DNA of 64,000 nt from Chitinophaga silvisoli. GTDB taxonomy: Bacteria > Bacteroidota > Bacteroidia > Chitinophagales > Chitinophagaceae. Location: assembly GCF_003412465.1 (NCBI RefSeq), contig NZ_QTJV01000002.1, positions 1,054,001-1,118,000 on the forward strand. The letters are read 5' to 3'. Under the pieces are notes generated by a model, which saw nothing but the letters and a program-made list of their open reading frames with translations, was not told where the DNA came from and ran no database searches. A program made the position numbers and the translations under genes. Within the stretch, counting starts at the first letter, position 1. Each line of letters opens with the position of its first letter. Positions 42,989-52,813 of this stretch are shown one piece after another.

Positions 42989-43747
42989 ATGTGCCTTTTG
43001 GTGTTGACATCCACCGTCTATGTAAACAGTAGTTTTACAGTATTAACTGACCCTGAAGTACGCAGACAGCAATATATTGAAAGCGTACTTTTTTATCTGG
43101 GAAAACCAGGAATATCTGCGATAGTTATTTGCGACAATAGTGGGTTTGATTATGGAGAGGTACCTGAAATAATTGATCATGCAGCATTGTATAAAAAGAA
43201 AATAGAAACGTTATCATTCAAGGCTGATTCAATCAGGATATTACATCAGGGGAAGGGGTATGGTGAAGGAATGATCATGAATTACGTTTTTGATAAGAGT
43301 GTGCTGTTACGTGAATACAGCTCATTTTTTAAAATTACCGGTCGGGTGAAGGTGTTAAACTTTACCCATATTCATCACCTGATCAGGCCCGGTAATATTT
43401 ACTTTGAGGCGATTGGCAACAATCCTTTCAAAAAACAGCAACTCGTTGATACGAGGTTTTATTATTGTACCAGGGAGGTGTTTGAAAAGGTATTGATCAA
43501 TCAGTATGTAGAAGTTGATGATAATGCAGGGCGGTACCTGGAACATGTATATTGCGATGCCTTAACAGCCTATCATGTACACCATCAGCCATTTGGCAGG
43601 GTGCCGGTATGGGAAGGTGTTTCTGGATCTACAGGTCAGACGTTGAAAGCGGATAGCCGGAAAAAAAAGGCATTACGATGTCTGAATAATTTATACAGAA
43701 TATTATATAGTAATCGAAAAGGTCAAAGATATCAATATGCCAAGTGA
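42989..43747 (+). CDS. Unassigned protein in polysaccharide locus
   Basis: A 252-residue soluble protein that I do not recognise. The central part (FFKITGRVKVLNFTHIHHLI, DTRFYYCTREVFEKV, VEVDDNAGRYLEHVYCDAL) and the HHQPFGRVPVWEGVSGSTG stretch are reminiscent of sugar-transfer proteins that follow GT2 enzymes, but no diagnostic DXD or nucleotide-binding pattern is clear. It is between the Wzz-like and GT2 genes, and overlaps the latter by 11 nt, which points to a role in repeat-unit assembly. Confidence 0.6.
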   Translation: MCLLVLTSTVYVNSSFTVLTDPEVRRQQYIESVLFYLGKPGISAIVICDNSGFDYGEVPEIIDHAALYKKKIETLSFKADSIRILHQGKGYGEGMIMNYVFDKSVLLREYSSFFKITGRVKVLNFTHIHHLIRPGNIYFEAIGNNPFKKQQLVDTRFYYCTREVFEKVLINQYVEVDDNAGRYLEHVYCDALTAYHVHHQPFGRVPVWEGVSGSTGQTLKADSRKKKALRCLNNLYRILYSNRKGQRYQYAK

Positions 43748-44525
43748 AAGATCGCCCAGGATATCTGTCATCACAGTCGTATACAATGCGGCGGCACTGC
43801 TTGAAAATACAATTCAGAGTGTGACCGGGCAGGATGTAGATAACCTGGAGTATATAGTTGTAGATGGAGGATCGAAAGATGGCACCGTCGATGTGATCAG
43901 GAAATACGAAAGCTCCATCAGCAGGTGGATCAGTGAGCCTGACAAGGGTATTTATGATGCTATGAACAAAGGTATCAGGATGGCGACGGGAGAGTGGATC
44001 ATATTCATGAATGCTGCGGATACCTTTTGCCATAGCAAAGTACTGTCCACCGTCATGGCTGATATTCCTGATCATATTGCTTTTATCTATTCAGATTTCT
44101 ATATGAGTCAACCTTACTTCCCCGGTGGAAAGGCAAGGTTCACAGCTGATTTCAAACGCGGTATCATCCTGCATCAGTCTGCGATCTATAAGCGCGCACT
44201 ACACGAGGTGTATGGCTATTACAACGTGACCAAGCGTATTATTATCTCGGATTACCTCTTCTTCAACAATGTACCTGAAGAGGTGGTGATGAAAGTGGAT
44301 GAACCTATTTCCATCAATACCGGAGATGGTGTATCGGCAGCATCCTGGTCATTTTATCAGAAGAAGTGCGCCGATTATATTTTTGGAAGGATCTCGCTGC
44401 CCCGCATGATCAGGGATGTGAGCTATTACAAGGTCAAACTGGTAATACGCAAACTCTTTGGTCGTGGCATCATCAGCAGGCTGGAGAAAATGAGATTTAA
44501 AAATACAGCAACCGTAAAGTTATAG
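43737..44525 (+). CDS. Glycosyltransferase family 2 (WcaA-like)
   Basis: A 262-residue GT-A enzyme with the start ISVITVVYNAAALLENTIQS, VVDGGSKDGTVDVIRKYES, the typical DKGIYDAMNKGIRMATGEWI and the metal-site-like FMNAADTF. This subtype is common in colanic-acid-like and O-antigen loci. The acceptor and sugar cannot be inferred. It overlaps the previous gene by 11 nt and is 21 bp before the polymerase gene, so it is part of the same unit. Confidence 0.9.
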   Translation: MPSERSPRISVITVVYNAAALLENTIQSVTGQDVDNLEYIVVDGGSKDGTVDVIRKYESSISRWISEPDKGIYDAMNKGIRMATGEWIIFMNAADTFCHSKVLSTVMADIPDHIAFIYSDFYMSQPYFPGGKARFTADFKRGIILHQSAIYKRALHEVYGYYNVTKRIIISDYLFFNNVPEEVVMKVDEPISINTGDGVSAASWSFYQKKCADYIFGRISLPRMIRDVSYYKVKLVIRKLFGRGIISRLEKMRFKNTATVKL

Positions 44526-44546
44526 AATGAAGAGAGGGAATAAGTA

Positions 44547-45584
44547 ATGGCTATTTATTTTATCATTTTTATAGGCCTGTTTTTAGTTGCAGTTCATTTC
44601 AATGATAGGAAGGACCTTATTCCCCTGTTACTGATTGGTGGTTTCCTTTTCCTGTTCGCAGGCTTCAGGGGCGACAAGGTAGATGGTGACTATTCTACTT
44701 ACATCGATTATTTTGATAGGGTAAAACATCTGTCCATATCAGAATCATTGCTAATGGTAGAGCCCTCATTTGTATTCATCACCCATATAGTGCCGAATAT
44801 CAGGTATGTGATGGTGATCTTTGCATTCTTAGCTGTATTTATCCATATCCTTGCCTTTAAAAAAGTATCCTCCTTCCCTTATTTCTCCGTAGCCTTATGG
44901 GTTACCCATTACTTTTTTGTACATGAAATGAACCAGGTACGTGCCGGTGTAGCGATCGGTCTGGTCCTGTTTAGCCTGTACTATGTACAAGAGCGGAAAT
45001 TGTATAAATTTTTGCTGGTGATAGGGATCGCTACCTTATTCCATTATTCGGCGATCGTATTAATACCAGTGTACTTCCTGTCGACGGTGAAGATGAACAG
45101 GATCTATTTCCTGATCATTCCTGTCAGTTATGTATTATTCTTAGGTGGCCTCGGGTTACTTGAAATATTAGGGAAGCTGCACATCGGCATTATCCAGAGC
45201 AAGATAGAGGCGTACAATACACTGCAATCAGTAGGTATGTACACCAAGATAAATGTATTCAACCCGGCGGTAATGTTAAGGATCGTATTGATCTATATAT
45301 TCCTGTTTAACAACGAATACCTGAAGGATCGCAATCCACATTTCATCATTATGGTGAAGATGTATGTGCTGTCAATCGCATTTATGGTCCTGTTTGCCAG
45401 TATGCCTGCTTTTGCACTGAGATTTGCGGATGTGTTTGGAATAGTAGAGCTGGCACTAGTACCAATGCTGTTTTACCTGCTGGATTATAAGTACCTGGTA
45501 TTGACATTCGTATTTGGATGGTGCCTGTTATTCCTGTTCCTGGACCTTATTTATAACGGATTCCTAAACCCTTATTATATCTGA
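44547..45584 (+). CDS. EpsG family polysaccharide polymerase (Wzy-like)
   Basis: A 345-residue inner-membrane protein with about nine or ten hydrophobic segments. Features are LLLIGGFLFLFAGFRGDKVD near the N-terminus and VTHYFFVHEMNQVRAGVAIG near the middle; the R-x-GxAxG pattern and FRGxxxxxDYxxY-like start fit the EpsG family. It would join repeat units on the carrier lipid at the periplasmic side. It overlaps the following GT gene by one base. Wzy proteins vary greatly, so the assignment rests on topology and context. Confidence 0.85.
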   Translation: MAIYFIIFIGLFLVAVHFNDRKDLIPLLLIGGFLFLFAGFRGDKVDGDYSTYIDYFDRVKHLSISESLLMVEPSFVFITHIVPNIRYVMVIFAFLAVFIHILAFKKVSSFPYFSVALWVTHYFFVHEMNQVRAGVAIGLVLFSLYYVQERKLYKFLLVIGIATLFHYSAIVLIPVYFLSTVKMNRIYFLIIPVSYVLFLGGLGLLEILGKLHIGIIQSKIEAYNTLQSVGMYTKINVFNPAVMLRIVLIYIFLFNNEYLKDRNPHFIIMVKMYVLSIAFMVLFASMPAFALRFADVFGIVELALVPMLFYLLDYKYLVLTFVFGWCLLFLFLDLIYNGFLNPYYI

Positions 45585-46432
45585 TGCAGTTTTCTACTTC
45601 CATACTACCAGTAATTGTGCTGTATAAGCAAAAGCTTGAAAACGCAAAGAGCCTTGCTGTGCTGAATGATTACCTGAAAGCAATGGGAGCGGAAATGGAC
45701 CTGTTTGTGTATGACAACAGTCCCGAGCCGATGTATGAAAATAGTATTACTTTTGGTAACTTTAAAGTACAGTATGTACATGATAAAGTGAACGCTGGAG
45801 TAAGCAAAGCCTATAATACAGGAGCAGCATACGGCCTGACCTTAAAGAAATCATGGTTGTTGTTGCTTGATCAGGATACGGTATTCCCTTCCAATTTCCC
45901 TGTTATTTACGAAGATGCAGTCAACAGAAACCCGGATATTCCGTTGTTTGCACCTGTCCTTAAGACACAACACGGAGATATTATGTCTCCCGGTATCTAT
46001 AGGCGGAAGCGGGTATATTGGGTGAAATCCGTACCGGAAGGTAAATATAGCCTACAGAAATACAGTCCGGTCAATAGTGGTTTACTGATCAACCTGGATG
46101 CCTTTCAAAAGGCGGGAGGGTATAATGGAGCTGTCAGACTAGACTTTGCCGACTTTCAGTTTATAGAGCGATTGGCCCGGCACTACAACTGGTTTTATAC
46201 ACTGGACCTTGTTTGTGAACAGGATTTTTCAGCCTACGATACCAATCCGGATAAGCTGCGGCACCGCTTTGCCTTCTTTTGCGAAGGCGCAAGGAATTGT
46301 GACAGAGAGCGCGTGGCAGATAGTTTCTGGTACCTGGCATGGACGATCAGGAGGATGGGTGGATTGATGCTGAAGAACAGGGATGCCCGTTACCTGCAGA
46401 TCTTTATTCAAAAATATTTACTGAGAAAATAG
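45584..46432 (+). CDS. Glycosyltransferase family 2 (rhamnosyltransferase-like)
   Basis: A 282-residue enzyme with GT-A features: LPVIVLYKQKLENAKSLAVL at the N-terminus, VYDNSPEPMYEN, VNAGVSKAYNTGAAYGLTLK and the DXD-like LLLLDQDTVFP (near 92-102). This pattern matches rhamnosyl/galactosyl-type GT2 proteins. It shares one base with the polymerase gene and lies 6 bp before another GT2 gene. The sugar is unknown. Confidence 0.85.
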   Translation: MQFSTSILPVIVLYKQKLENAKSLAVLNDYLKAMGAEMDLFVYDNSPEPMYENSITFGNFKVQYVHDKVNAGVSKAYNTGAAYGLTLKKSWLLLLDQDTVFPSNFPVIYEDAVNRNPDIPLFAPVLKTQHGDIMSPGIYRRKRVYWVKSVPEGKYSLQKYSPVNSGLLINLDAFQKAGGYNGAVRLDFADFQFIERLARHYNWFYTLDLVCEQDFSAYDTNPDKLRHRFAFFCEGARNCDRERVADSFWYLAWTIRRMGGLMLKNRDARYLQIFIQKYLLRK

Positions 46433-46438
46433 CAATAT

Positions 46439-47173
46439 ATGAGTGTGTCTGTGTGTATGGCCGTTTACAACGGAGAACGTTTTATAAAAGCACAATGCGA
46501 GTCAATATTAAAACAACTGGCAGCAAATGATGAGTTGATCGTGAGTGATGACCATTCCACAGATAATACGATTGCGATCGTTGAAAGTTTGAATGATAAG
46601 CGGGTAAAGATCGTACAGAATACACTTGGAAAAGGAGCGATCAAAAACTTTCAGCATGCTATTATTCAGGCTACAGGAGAACTGATCTTTTTGTCCGATC
46701 AGGATGATGTGTGGATGGATGATAAGGTGGAGAGAACATTACCGCTGTTTGAACAGTACGATGTAGTGGTGAGCGATGCTACGATAGTCGATGAAAATTT
46801 ATCTGAGATAGCGCCTTCCCTGTTAGCTTTCATTAACGGTGGTAAGGGTATCATAAAGAACATGCTCAAGTCGACCTATTACGGTAGCTGTATGGCATTT
46901 AAAAGATCTTTATTACCTCATATATTACCTTTCCCGGACACGATCGAAATAGGTCATGATCTATGGATTGGATTGGTAGGCGAGATGTTGAATGCGAAAG
47001 TATTCTTCTACCAGCAGCCATTGATCATGTACAGGCGCCATAGTGCTGCCTTTACCAATACCGGTCAGGGAAAAAGTAAACGTAGCCTGAATGCAAAGCT
47101 GCGGGGAAGAGTGATCATGATAAGGGAAGTGATTAGATTTTATTTGAAACATAGATTATGCAAAAAGGCCTAG
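46439..47173 (+). CDS. Glycosyltransferase family 2
   Basis: A 244-residue GT-A enzyme. The start VSVCMAVYNGERFIKAQCES, VSDDHSTDNTIAIVES and the metal-site FLSDQDDVWMDDKVE are clear, followed by the acceptor-side segment GSCMAFKRSLLPHILPFPDT and the basic C-terminus. The family includes rhamnosyl- and N-acetylglucosaminyltransferases; the actual sugar is not known. The 3' end overlaps the following GT2 gene by 16 nt. Confidence 0.9.
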   Translation: MSVSVCMAVYNGERFIKAQCESILKQLAANDELIVSDDHSTDNTIAIVESLNDKRVKIVQNTLGKGAIKNFQHAIIQATGELIFLSDQDDVWMDDKVERTLPLFEQYDVVVSDATIVDENLSEIAPSLLAFINGGKGIIKNMLKSTYYGSCMAFKRSLLPHILPFPDTIEIGHDLWIGLVGEMLNAKVFFYQQPLIMYRRHSAAFTNTGQGKSKRSLNAKLRGRVIMIREVIRFYLKHRLCKKA

Positions 47174-47916
47174 TATCCATAATTACGCCGGTTTACAATG
47201 CGCAGCGGTTCATACCCGAAACGATCGAATCAGTGCTGGCGCAAACCTATCCTAACTGGGAAATGATCATCATCAATGATGGTTCAAAAGATGACAGCGT
47301 AGCTGTGATCAGTGAATATGTGAAGAAAGACAGTCGTATACAATTGCACTCACAGCCCAACGCCGGCTCCGCTGCCGCCAGAAATAATGGTATCAGAAGA
47401 GCGGAAGGGCAATATATAGCGCTGCTGGATGCAGATGACCTGTGGGATGCCGATTTCCTCGAGAAGCAACTGGCTTTGATGAAAGCTAAGAACGCCACCC
47501 TCGTATATGGTTCTCACCGCCGGATAGATGAGCATTCCAAAGAGTGCATGCGCCCGTTCCTCGTACCCGAAAAGGTCGATTACAACAGCCTGCTCAAAAC
47601 CTGCTCTATTTCCTGCTTAACAGGCGTGTATGATACGTCACGTTTTGGAAAGATGTACCTTAGAGAAGATCTTAAGAGCCTCAGGGATGACTATGTGTAC
47701 TGGCTCACGATCATCAAGCAATGTAAAGAAGCATATGGAAATACCGAAGTACTGGCAAGCTACAGAGTACTGGCCAACTCTACCACTGGTAAAAAGAAGA
47801 AGGTAGTAAAACCACAATTCCTGGTGTATTACAAAATAGAAAAGCTGGGATTGATCAGGAGTTGCTATTACCTGTTCCACTGGGCCCTGAACGGCTTCGC
47901 TAAATACAGAGTGTGA
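47158..47916 (+). CDS. Glycosyltransferase family 2
   Basis: A 252-residue GT-A enzyme with VSIITPVYNAQRFIPETIES, IINDGSKDDSVAVISEYV and the DXD-like LLDADDLWDADFLEKQ. The C-terminal half (SISCLTGVYDTSRFG, LRDDYVYWLTIIKQC) is typical of enzymes elongating repeat units. It overlaps the previous gene by 16 nt. An 80-bp gap follows before gmd, within which no clear promoter is seen. Confidence 0.9.
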   Translation: MQKGLVSIITPVYNAQRFIPETIESVLAQTYPNWEMIIINDGSKDDSVAVISEYVKKDSRIQLHSQPNAGSAAARNNGIRRAEGQYIALLDADDLWDADFLEKQLALMKAKNATLVYGSHRRIDEHSKECMRPFLVPEKVDYNSLLKTCSISCLTGVYDTSRFGKMYLREDLKSLRDDYVYWLTIIKQCKEAYGNTEVLASYRVLANSTTGKKKKVVKPQFLVYYKIEKLGLIRSCYYLFHWALNGFAKYRV

Positions 47917-47995
47917 AAAACTGAAAAATAAAATCATAATACTTGCCAACTGAGAACCTTAAAAATGATTGTCACTGGCAACGCTAAATAGAATT

Positions 47996-49108
47996 ATGAA
48001 GAAAGCATTAATTACCGGCATTACCGGGCAGGATGGTGCCTATTTATCCGAATTGTTATTATCAAAAGGATATGAAGTACATGGTATCAAACGCCGTAGT
48101 TCCCTGTTCAACACGGATAGAATTGACCATCTGTACCAGGATCCCCATGATGAAAATATCAACCTGAAACTGCACTATGGTGACCTCACTGACAGCACGA
48201 ACCTGATCAGGATCATCCAGCAGGTACAACCAGATGAAATTTATAACCTGGGCGCCATGAGCCATGTTCAGGTAAGCTTCGAGACACCTGAATACACTGC
48301 CAATGCAGATGGTATTGGTACCCTGAGGATACTGGAAGCTGTAAGACTGCTGGGATTGGTGGAGAAATCTAAAATTTACCAGGCCTCTACTTCCGAACTG
48401 TATGGTCTGGTGCAGGAAGTTCCTCAGTCTGAGAGAACCCCGTTCTATCCAAGATCACCTTATGCCGTAGCAAAAATGTACGCTTACTGGATCACTGTAA
48501 ATTACCGTGAAGCCTATAGGATGCATGCCAGCAACGGTATCCTCTTCAACCACGAAAGTCCGCTGAGAGGCGAAACCTTCGTGACCCGCAAGATCACCCG
48601 TGGCGTAGCCAGGATATCACTGGGTATGCAGGATAAAATATACATGGGTAACATCGATGCACAGCGTGACTGGGGCCATGCAAAAGACTATGTGGAAGCC
48701 ATGTACCTGATACTGCAACAGGATAAGGCTGACGACTATGTGATCGCTACCGGTATCACCACACCAGTAAGAGATTTCATCAGGATGGCTTTTGCCGAAG
48801 TAGGTATTGAGATTGAATATAAAGGCACCGGTGTAGACGAGAAAGCAATCATCAAAAGCGTAAGCGCTAACAATGAACATTGCAAACCGGGCCAGGAAGT
48901 AATGGCCATAGACCCCCGATATTTCCGCCCTACCGAAGTAGATCTGCTGATCGGTGATCCAACAAAGGCACAGACAAGACTGGGATGGAAACCAAAGTAC
49001 GACCTGGCCGGGCTGGTAAAAGAAATGATGGCTGCCGATGTGGAATTGTTCAGAAAAGAACTTGTATTGAAAAATGCAGGTTATAATGTTTTAAACCGAT
49101 TCGAATAG
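47996..49108 (+). CDS. gmd: GDP-mannose 4,6-dehydratase
   Basis: A 370-residue NADP-dependent short-chain dehydrogenase converting GDP-mannose to GDP-4-keto-6-deoxymannose, the branch point to GDP-fucose. Nucleotide binding is in [20 protein letters not shown] (GxxGxxG), followed by [14 protein letters not shown] and the catalytic [15 protein letters not shown] (YxxxK). [17 protein letters not shown] and [15 protein letters not shown] are Gmd hallmarks. The ATG at 47996 is preferred to a TTG at 47969. It is 3 bp before fcl, so the two are coupled. Confidence 0.96.
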   Translation: MKKALITGITGQDGAYLSELLLSKGYEVHGIKRRSSLFNTDRIDHLYQDPHDENINLKLHYGDLTDSTNLIRIIQQVQPDEIYNLGAMSHVQVSFETPEYTANADGIGTLRILEAVRLLGLVEKSKIYQASTSELYGLVQEVPQSERTPFYPRSPYAVAKMYAYWITVNYREAYRMHASNGILFNHESPLRGETFVTRKITRGVARISLGMQDKIYMGNIDAQRDWGHAKDYVEAMYLILQQDKADDYVIATGITTPVRDFIRMAFAEVGIEIEYKGTGVDEKAIIKSVSANNEHCKPGQEVMAIDPRYFRPTEVDLLIGDPTKAQTRLGWKPKYDLAGLVKEMMAADVELFRKELVLKNAGYNVLNRFE

Positions 49109-49111
49109 TAT

Positions 49112-50047
49112 ATGCAAAAACAGGATAAAATATATGTAGCCGGACATCGGGGAATGGTTGGATCTGCCATCGTAAGAAGACTGCAACAGGATGGTTTCAA
49201 TAACATTGTAGTGAGAACCTCCAAAGAACTGGACCTGCGTGATCAGGCGGCTGTAAGTAAATTCTTTGCTGAAGAAAAGCCTGACTATGTATTCCTCGCT
49301 GCTGCCAAGGTAGGGGGAATTGTAGCTAACAATACCTACAAAGGCGAATTCATTTACGAGAATCTCATGATTCAGAACAACGTCATTCATCATGCCTGGG
49401 CAAATGATGTGAAGAAACTGATGTTCTTAGGTTCTTCCTGCATATATCCAAAACTGGCGCCACAGCCGCTGAAGGAAGATTACCTCCTCACCGGTTTACT
49501 GGAACCTACCAATGAACCGTATGCGATAGCCAAGATAGCAGGTATCAAAATGTGTGATGCCTACAGGGCACAATATGGTTGCAACTTTATCTCTGTCATG
49601 CCGACTAACCTGTATGGCCCTAATGACAATTACGACCTGAAGAACTCCCATGTTTTACCTGCATTATTGCGTAAATTTCATGAAGCCAAAGAATCAAAGG
49701 CACCCGAAGTGGTGATCTGGGGTTCCGGCACTCCGCTCCGTGAGTTCCTGCATGCTGATGATATGGCGGATGCCTGTTTCTACCTCATGCAGCACTATAA
49801 CGAAGAAGGACTGGTGAACATAGGCGTAGGCGAGGATATCAGCATTCTCGATCTGGCTAAAATGATCAAAGAGATCGTAGGCTATGAAGGCAATCTGGTA
49901 TTTGATGCTACAAAACCAGATGGTACTCCACGTAAATTAATGGATGTGTCTAAACTGCATGCACTGGGCTGGAAAGCAAAGACCGAACTGAAAGCAGGCA
50001 TTGCTTCGGTGTATAAACACGTGAGACTTACAAAATGGATTAACTGA
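49112..50047 (+). CDS. fcl: GDP-L-fucose synthase
   Basis: A 311-residue bifunctional epimerase/reductase that turns the Gmd product into GDP-L-fucose. The N-terminal [19 protein letters not shown] binds NADP; the catalytic serine region [20 protein letters not shown] and YxxxK in [17 protein letters not shown] are intact; [20 protein letters not shown] closes the active site. It is sandwiched between gmd and manC with gaps of 3 and 2 bp. The trio supplies GDP-fucose to the locus's glycosyltransferases. Confidence 0.96.
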   Translation: MQKQDKIYVAGHRGMVGSAIVRRLQQDGFNNIVVRTSKELDLRDQAAVSKFFAEEKPDYVFLAAAKVGGIVANNTYKGEFIYENLMIQNNVIHHAWANDVKKLMFLGSSCIYPKLAPQPLKEDYLLTGLLEPTNEPYAIAKIAGIKMCDAYRAQYGCNFISVMPTNLYGPNDNYDLKNSHVLPALLRKFHEAKESKAPEVVIWGSGTPLREFLHADDMADACFYLMQHYNEEGLVNIGVGEDISILDLAKMIKEIVGYEGNLVFDATKPDGTPRKLMDVSKLHALGWKAKTELKAGIASVYKHVRLTKWIN

Positions 50048-50049
50048 TT

Positions 50050-51129
50050 ATGGATAACCATAACTATATATTTATAATGGCAGGCGGCGTCGGTAGTCGC
50101 TTCTGGCCTCAAAGTCGCCAAGCTTGCCCCAAGCAGTTCATTGATATAATGGGCGTAGGGAAATCCTTATTACAACTTACCTACGAACGTTTTCTCAAAA
50201 TTGCGCCTGAGAAAAATATCTACATCGTTACCAATAATGAGTATAAAGACCTGATACTGGAACACCTGCCGAATATTGATACAGCCAATATTCTCTGTGA
50301 ACCATCCAGGAACAATACAGCGCCCTGTATCGCATACGCTGCTTTCAAAATGATGAAGCTGGACCCTTCCGCCCGTATGGTGGTAGCTCCATCCGATCAC
50401 TTTATCCTCAACGAACAGCAGTTTGTAAGGGATATCAAAGAGTCGCTCGAAGTTGTGGCACAGCGCGATATCCTGCTCACATTAGGTATCACACCAACCC
50501 GTCCTGATACCGGTTATGGTTATATCAACTATGAATATACGCCCGGTAGCAAGATCTGTAAGGTGCTCCGCTTTACCGAAAAGCCCGTACATGAAACAGC
50601 CGTGGCTTTCCTCGAAGAAGGCAACTATGTGTGGAATGCCGGTATCTTCATCTGGAATGTAAGCACCATCCTGCAGGCGTTTAAAACCTATGCAAAGGAT
50701 GTATACGACATCTTCAATGAAGGGCTGCCTTACTACAATACACCTGAAGAACAGCAGTTTATCAATACGCACTACGGCAATTCTCCTAAGATTTCCATAG
50801 ACTATGCGATCATGGAAAAGGCGGACAACGTAAGTACCATGCCCGTCGATTTCGGCTGGAGCGACCTGGGAACCTGGGCTTCTCTCTACCATGTACTGGA
50901 AAAGAAAGATAACAATAACGTGATTTCAGAAGGCGAACACCAGCTGATGGAGACCGCTGACTGTATCATCAGACTGCCGAAAGATAAGATGGCAGTGATC
51001 AGGGGCCTGAGTGACTACATCGTGGTGGATACGGAAAATGTGCTGCTCATCTACCCTAAATCACTGGAACAGGAGATTAAGAAGATTGCAGAGCAGTTAA
51101 AAGACAACCAACAGCACGCATATCTCTAG
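50050..51129 (+). CDS. manC: Mannose-1-phosphate guanylyltransferase
   Basis: A 359-residue nucleotidyltransferase making GDP-mannose from mannose-1-phosphate and GTP, the substrate of Gmd. The signature FIMAGGVGSRFWPQSRQACPKQF is at residues about 7-29, VVAPSDHFIL follows, and FTEKPVHETA and WNAGIFIWN mark the sugar-binding part. Only the transferase domain is present; the C-terminal isomerase domain of bifunctional ManC is missing, so mannose-6-phosphate isomerase and phosphomannomutase must be encoded elsewhere. It is the last gene of the sugar-nucleotide trio. Confidence 0.95.
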   Translation: MDNHNYIFIMAGGVGSRFWPQSRQACPKQFIDIMGVGKSLLQLTYERFLKIAPEKNIYIVTNNEYKDLILEHLPNIDTANILCEPSRNNTAPCIAYAAFKMMKLDPSARMVVAPSDHFILNEQQFVRDIKESLEVVAQRDILLTLGITPTRPDTGYGYINYEYTPGSKICKVLRFTEKPVHETAVAFLEEGNYVWNAGIFIWNVSTILQAFKTYAKDVYDIFNEGLPYYNTPEEQQFINTHYGNSPKISIDYAIMEKADNVSTMPVDFGWSDLGTWASLYHVLEKKDNNNVISEGEHQLMETADCIIRLPKDKMAVIRGLSDYIVVDTENVLLIYPKSLEQEIKKIAEQLKDNQQHAYL

Positions 51130-51206
51130 AATAATGAAGATGAGTCTGGCAATATGTTATAATCCTCTTTTAATCGCGTAAACCGCATTATTCGATGGAA
51201 AGCCGA

Positions 51207-51214
51207 TATATTTG
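51207..51214 (+). promoter_or_regulatory. Putative -7 element for the RemB/Wzi-like gene
   Basis: TATATTTG fits TAnnTTTG and lies 24 bp before the ATG at 51239. There is no TTG at -33. Confidence 0.4.
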
Positions 51215-51238
51215 CAACTGGCAAGCAAATTCAAATCT

Positions 51239-52813
51239 ATGTTCAAAAATGTGATTACCCCCACAGCCATACTACTGTTTAGTGGTTTGGCTGTCAGTAC
51301 CACCGTGAATGCTCAGAGTATAGGAACCCAATACTCACTGGGGTTTTATAAGTCTTCAACAGACTCCCTTAACTACCACTCTTCTCAACGTGATTACAGT
51401 ATCCAACCGTCTTTTGACCTGCCGCAGGGCGATACTTTACACAAGCAGAGCTGGTTTTACCGCAAGCTGTTCAGAGAACATCTGCTGGAATTAAAAGAAG
51501 ACGACTATTCATTTTACGCCAGCATACTGCCTGACCTGCAATTAGGTCATAGCAGTACAAGGGGGAATATCTGGCTGAATACCCGTGGCGTAATAGCCGG
51601 TGGTACCATCGGCAAGAACCTCACCCTGAAAGCAGAGTTCTATGAGAACCAGGGCAAGTTCGCCACTTACATAGATGATTATGGAAGACAGAACCTGATC
51701 GTACCTGGCCAGGGCCAATGGAAGTCTTTCTCCAACGGTACCGCGTTTGACTATGCGTATTCTTCTGCATTGATCAATTACAAGGCAGGCCGTCACTTCG
51801 ATTTCCAGCTGGGGTACGATAAGAACTTTATCGGGGATGGCTATCGTTCCATGCTCCTCTCAGATGCTTCTTTCAACTATCCTTTCCTCAAGATCATAGC
51901 CAATGTGGGCCGTGTACAATACACTACCATGTGGGCACAGTTCATTGATATGAAATATCCGGAGTCTTCTTATGGTACCGGTTACCGCAAGAAATGGGGG
52001 GTATTCAACTACCTGGACTGGAATGTGAGTAAAAAGGTGTCCGTGGGTTTATTCGAAGCCGTTATCTGGCAGGATAGTGACTCCACCGGCAAGAGAGGTT
52101 TTGATGCCAGTTACCTGAACCCGATCGTGTTCCTCAGACCTGTTGAGTTCTCAGTAGGTTCTCCTGACAATGCACTGATGGGTTTCAACTTAAAGTATGC
52201 ACCATCCGTGAACAGTACCTTCTATGGTCAGTTCATACTGGATGAATTTGTATTGAAGGAAATAACCAGCGGCAGCGGCTGGTGGGCGAATAAATATGGT
52301 GGCCAATTAGGTTTCAGGTCTAACAACCTTTTCAAGGTGAAGAACCTGAATATCCTGACAGAGGTGAACGCAGCCAGACCATATACGTATTCTCAAAGAA
52401 CCACACTCAATAACTACGGACATTATAATCAGCCACTGGCACATCCGCTAGGCGCAAACTTCGTAGAGTGGGTGAATATTGCAGATTACCGTTACAAGAG
52501 GTTATTCCTGCGTGGTCAGATCACGTATGCTAAATATGGCTTGGATTCAGCTGGTATCAACTATGGTAAGAACATATTTGAGTCTTACTATACCAGGGCA
52601 GAAGACTATGGTAACCACATCGGTCAGGGTCTGAATACTTCCCTGCTGAATGTACAGGGGACAGCAGCCTTCCTGCTCAATCCAAAATATAACCTGCGTT
52701 TGGAATGTTCTGTCACCTCCAGGCATGAAAAGAACTCCGCCTGGAAAAAGGATGAACTGATTTTTCAGGTAGGGCTGAGGAGCTCATTCCGTCAGCTTTA
52801 CTATGACTTCTAA
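51239..52813 (+). CDS. RemB/Wzi-like outer-membrane beta-barrel protein
   Basis: A 524-residue exported protein. The signal peptide is residues 1-26 (ending STTVNAQ). The remainder has the repeated aromatic-girdle strands of a beta-barrel, with a conserved core LQLGYDKNFIGDGYRSMLLS, SASFNYPFLKIIANVG-type strands and DASYLNPIVFLRPVEFSVGS. This fits the capsule-assembly Wzi / gliding protein RemB group, thought to retain or anchor polysaccharide at the surface. The in-frame TTG at 51212 is less likely because it lengthens the signal. It follows manC by 109 bp and meets the GT4 gene tail to tail, with stop codons overlapping. Confidence 0.82.
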   Translation: MFKNVITPTAILLFSGLAVSTTVNAQSIGTQYSLGFYKSSTDSLNYHSSQRDYSIQPSFDLPQGDTLHKQSWFYRKLFREHLLELKEDDYSFYASILPDLQLGHSSTRGNIWLNTRGVIAGGTIGKNLTLKAEFYENQGKFATYIDDYGRQNLIVPGQGQWKSFSNGTAFDYAYSSALINYKAGRHFDFQLGYDKNFIGDGYRSMLLSDASFNYPFLKIIANVGRVQYTTMWAQFIDMKYPESSYGTGYRKKWGVFNYLDWNVSKKVSVGLFEAVIWQDSDSTGKRGFDASYLNPIVFLRPVEFSVGSPDNALMGFNLKYAPSVNSTFYGQFILDEFVLKEITSGSGWWANKYGGQLGFRSNNLFKVKNLNILTEVNAARPYTYSQRTTLNNYGHYNQPLAHPLGANFVEWVNIADYRYKRLFLRGQITYAKYGLDSAGINYGKNIFESYYTRAEDYGNHIGQGLNTSLLNVQGTAAFLLNPKYNLRLECSVTSRHEKNSAWKKDELIFQVGLRSSFRQLYYDF

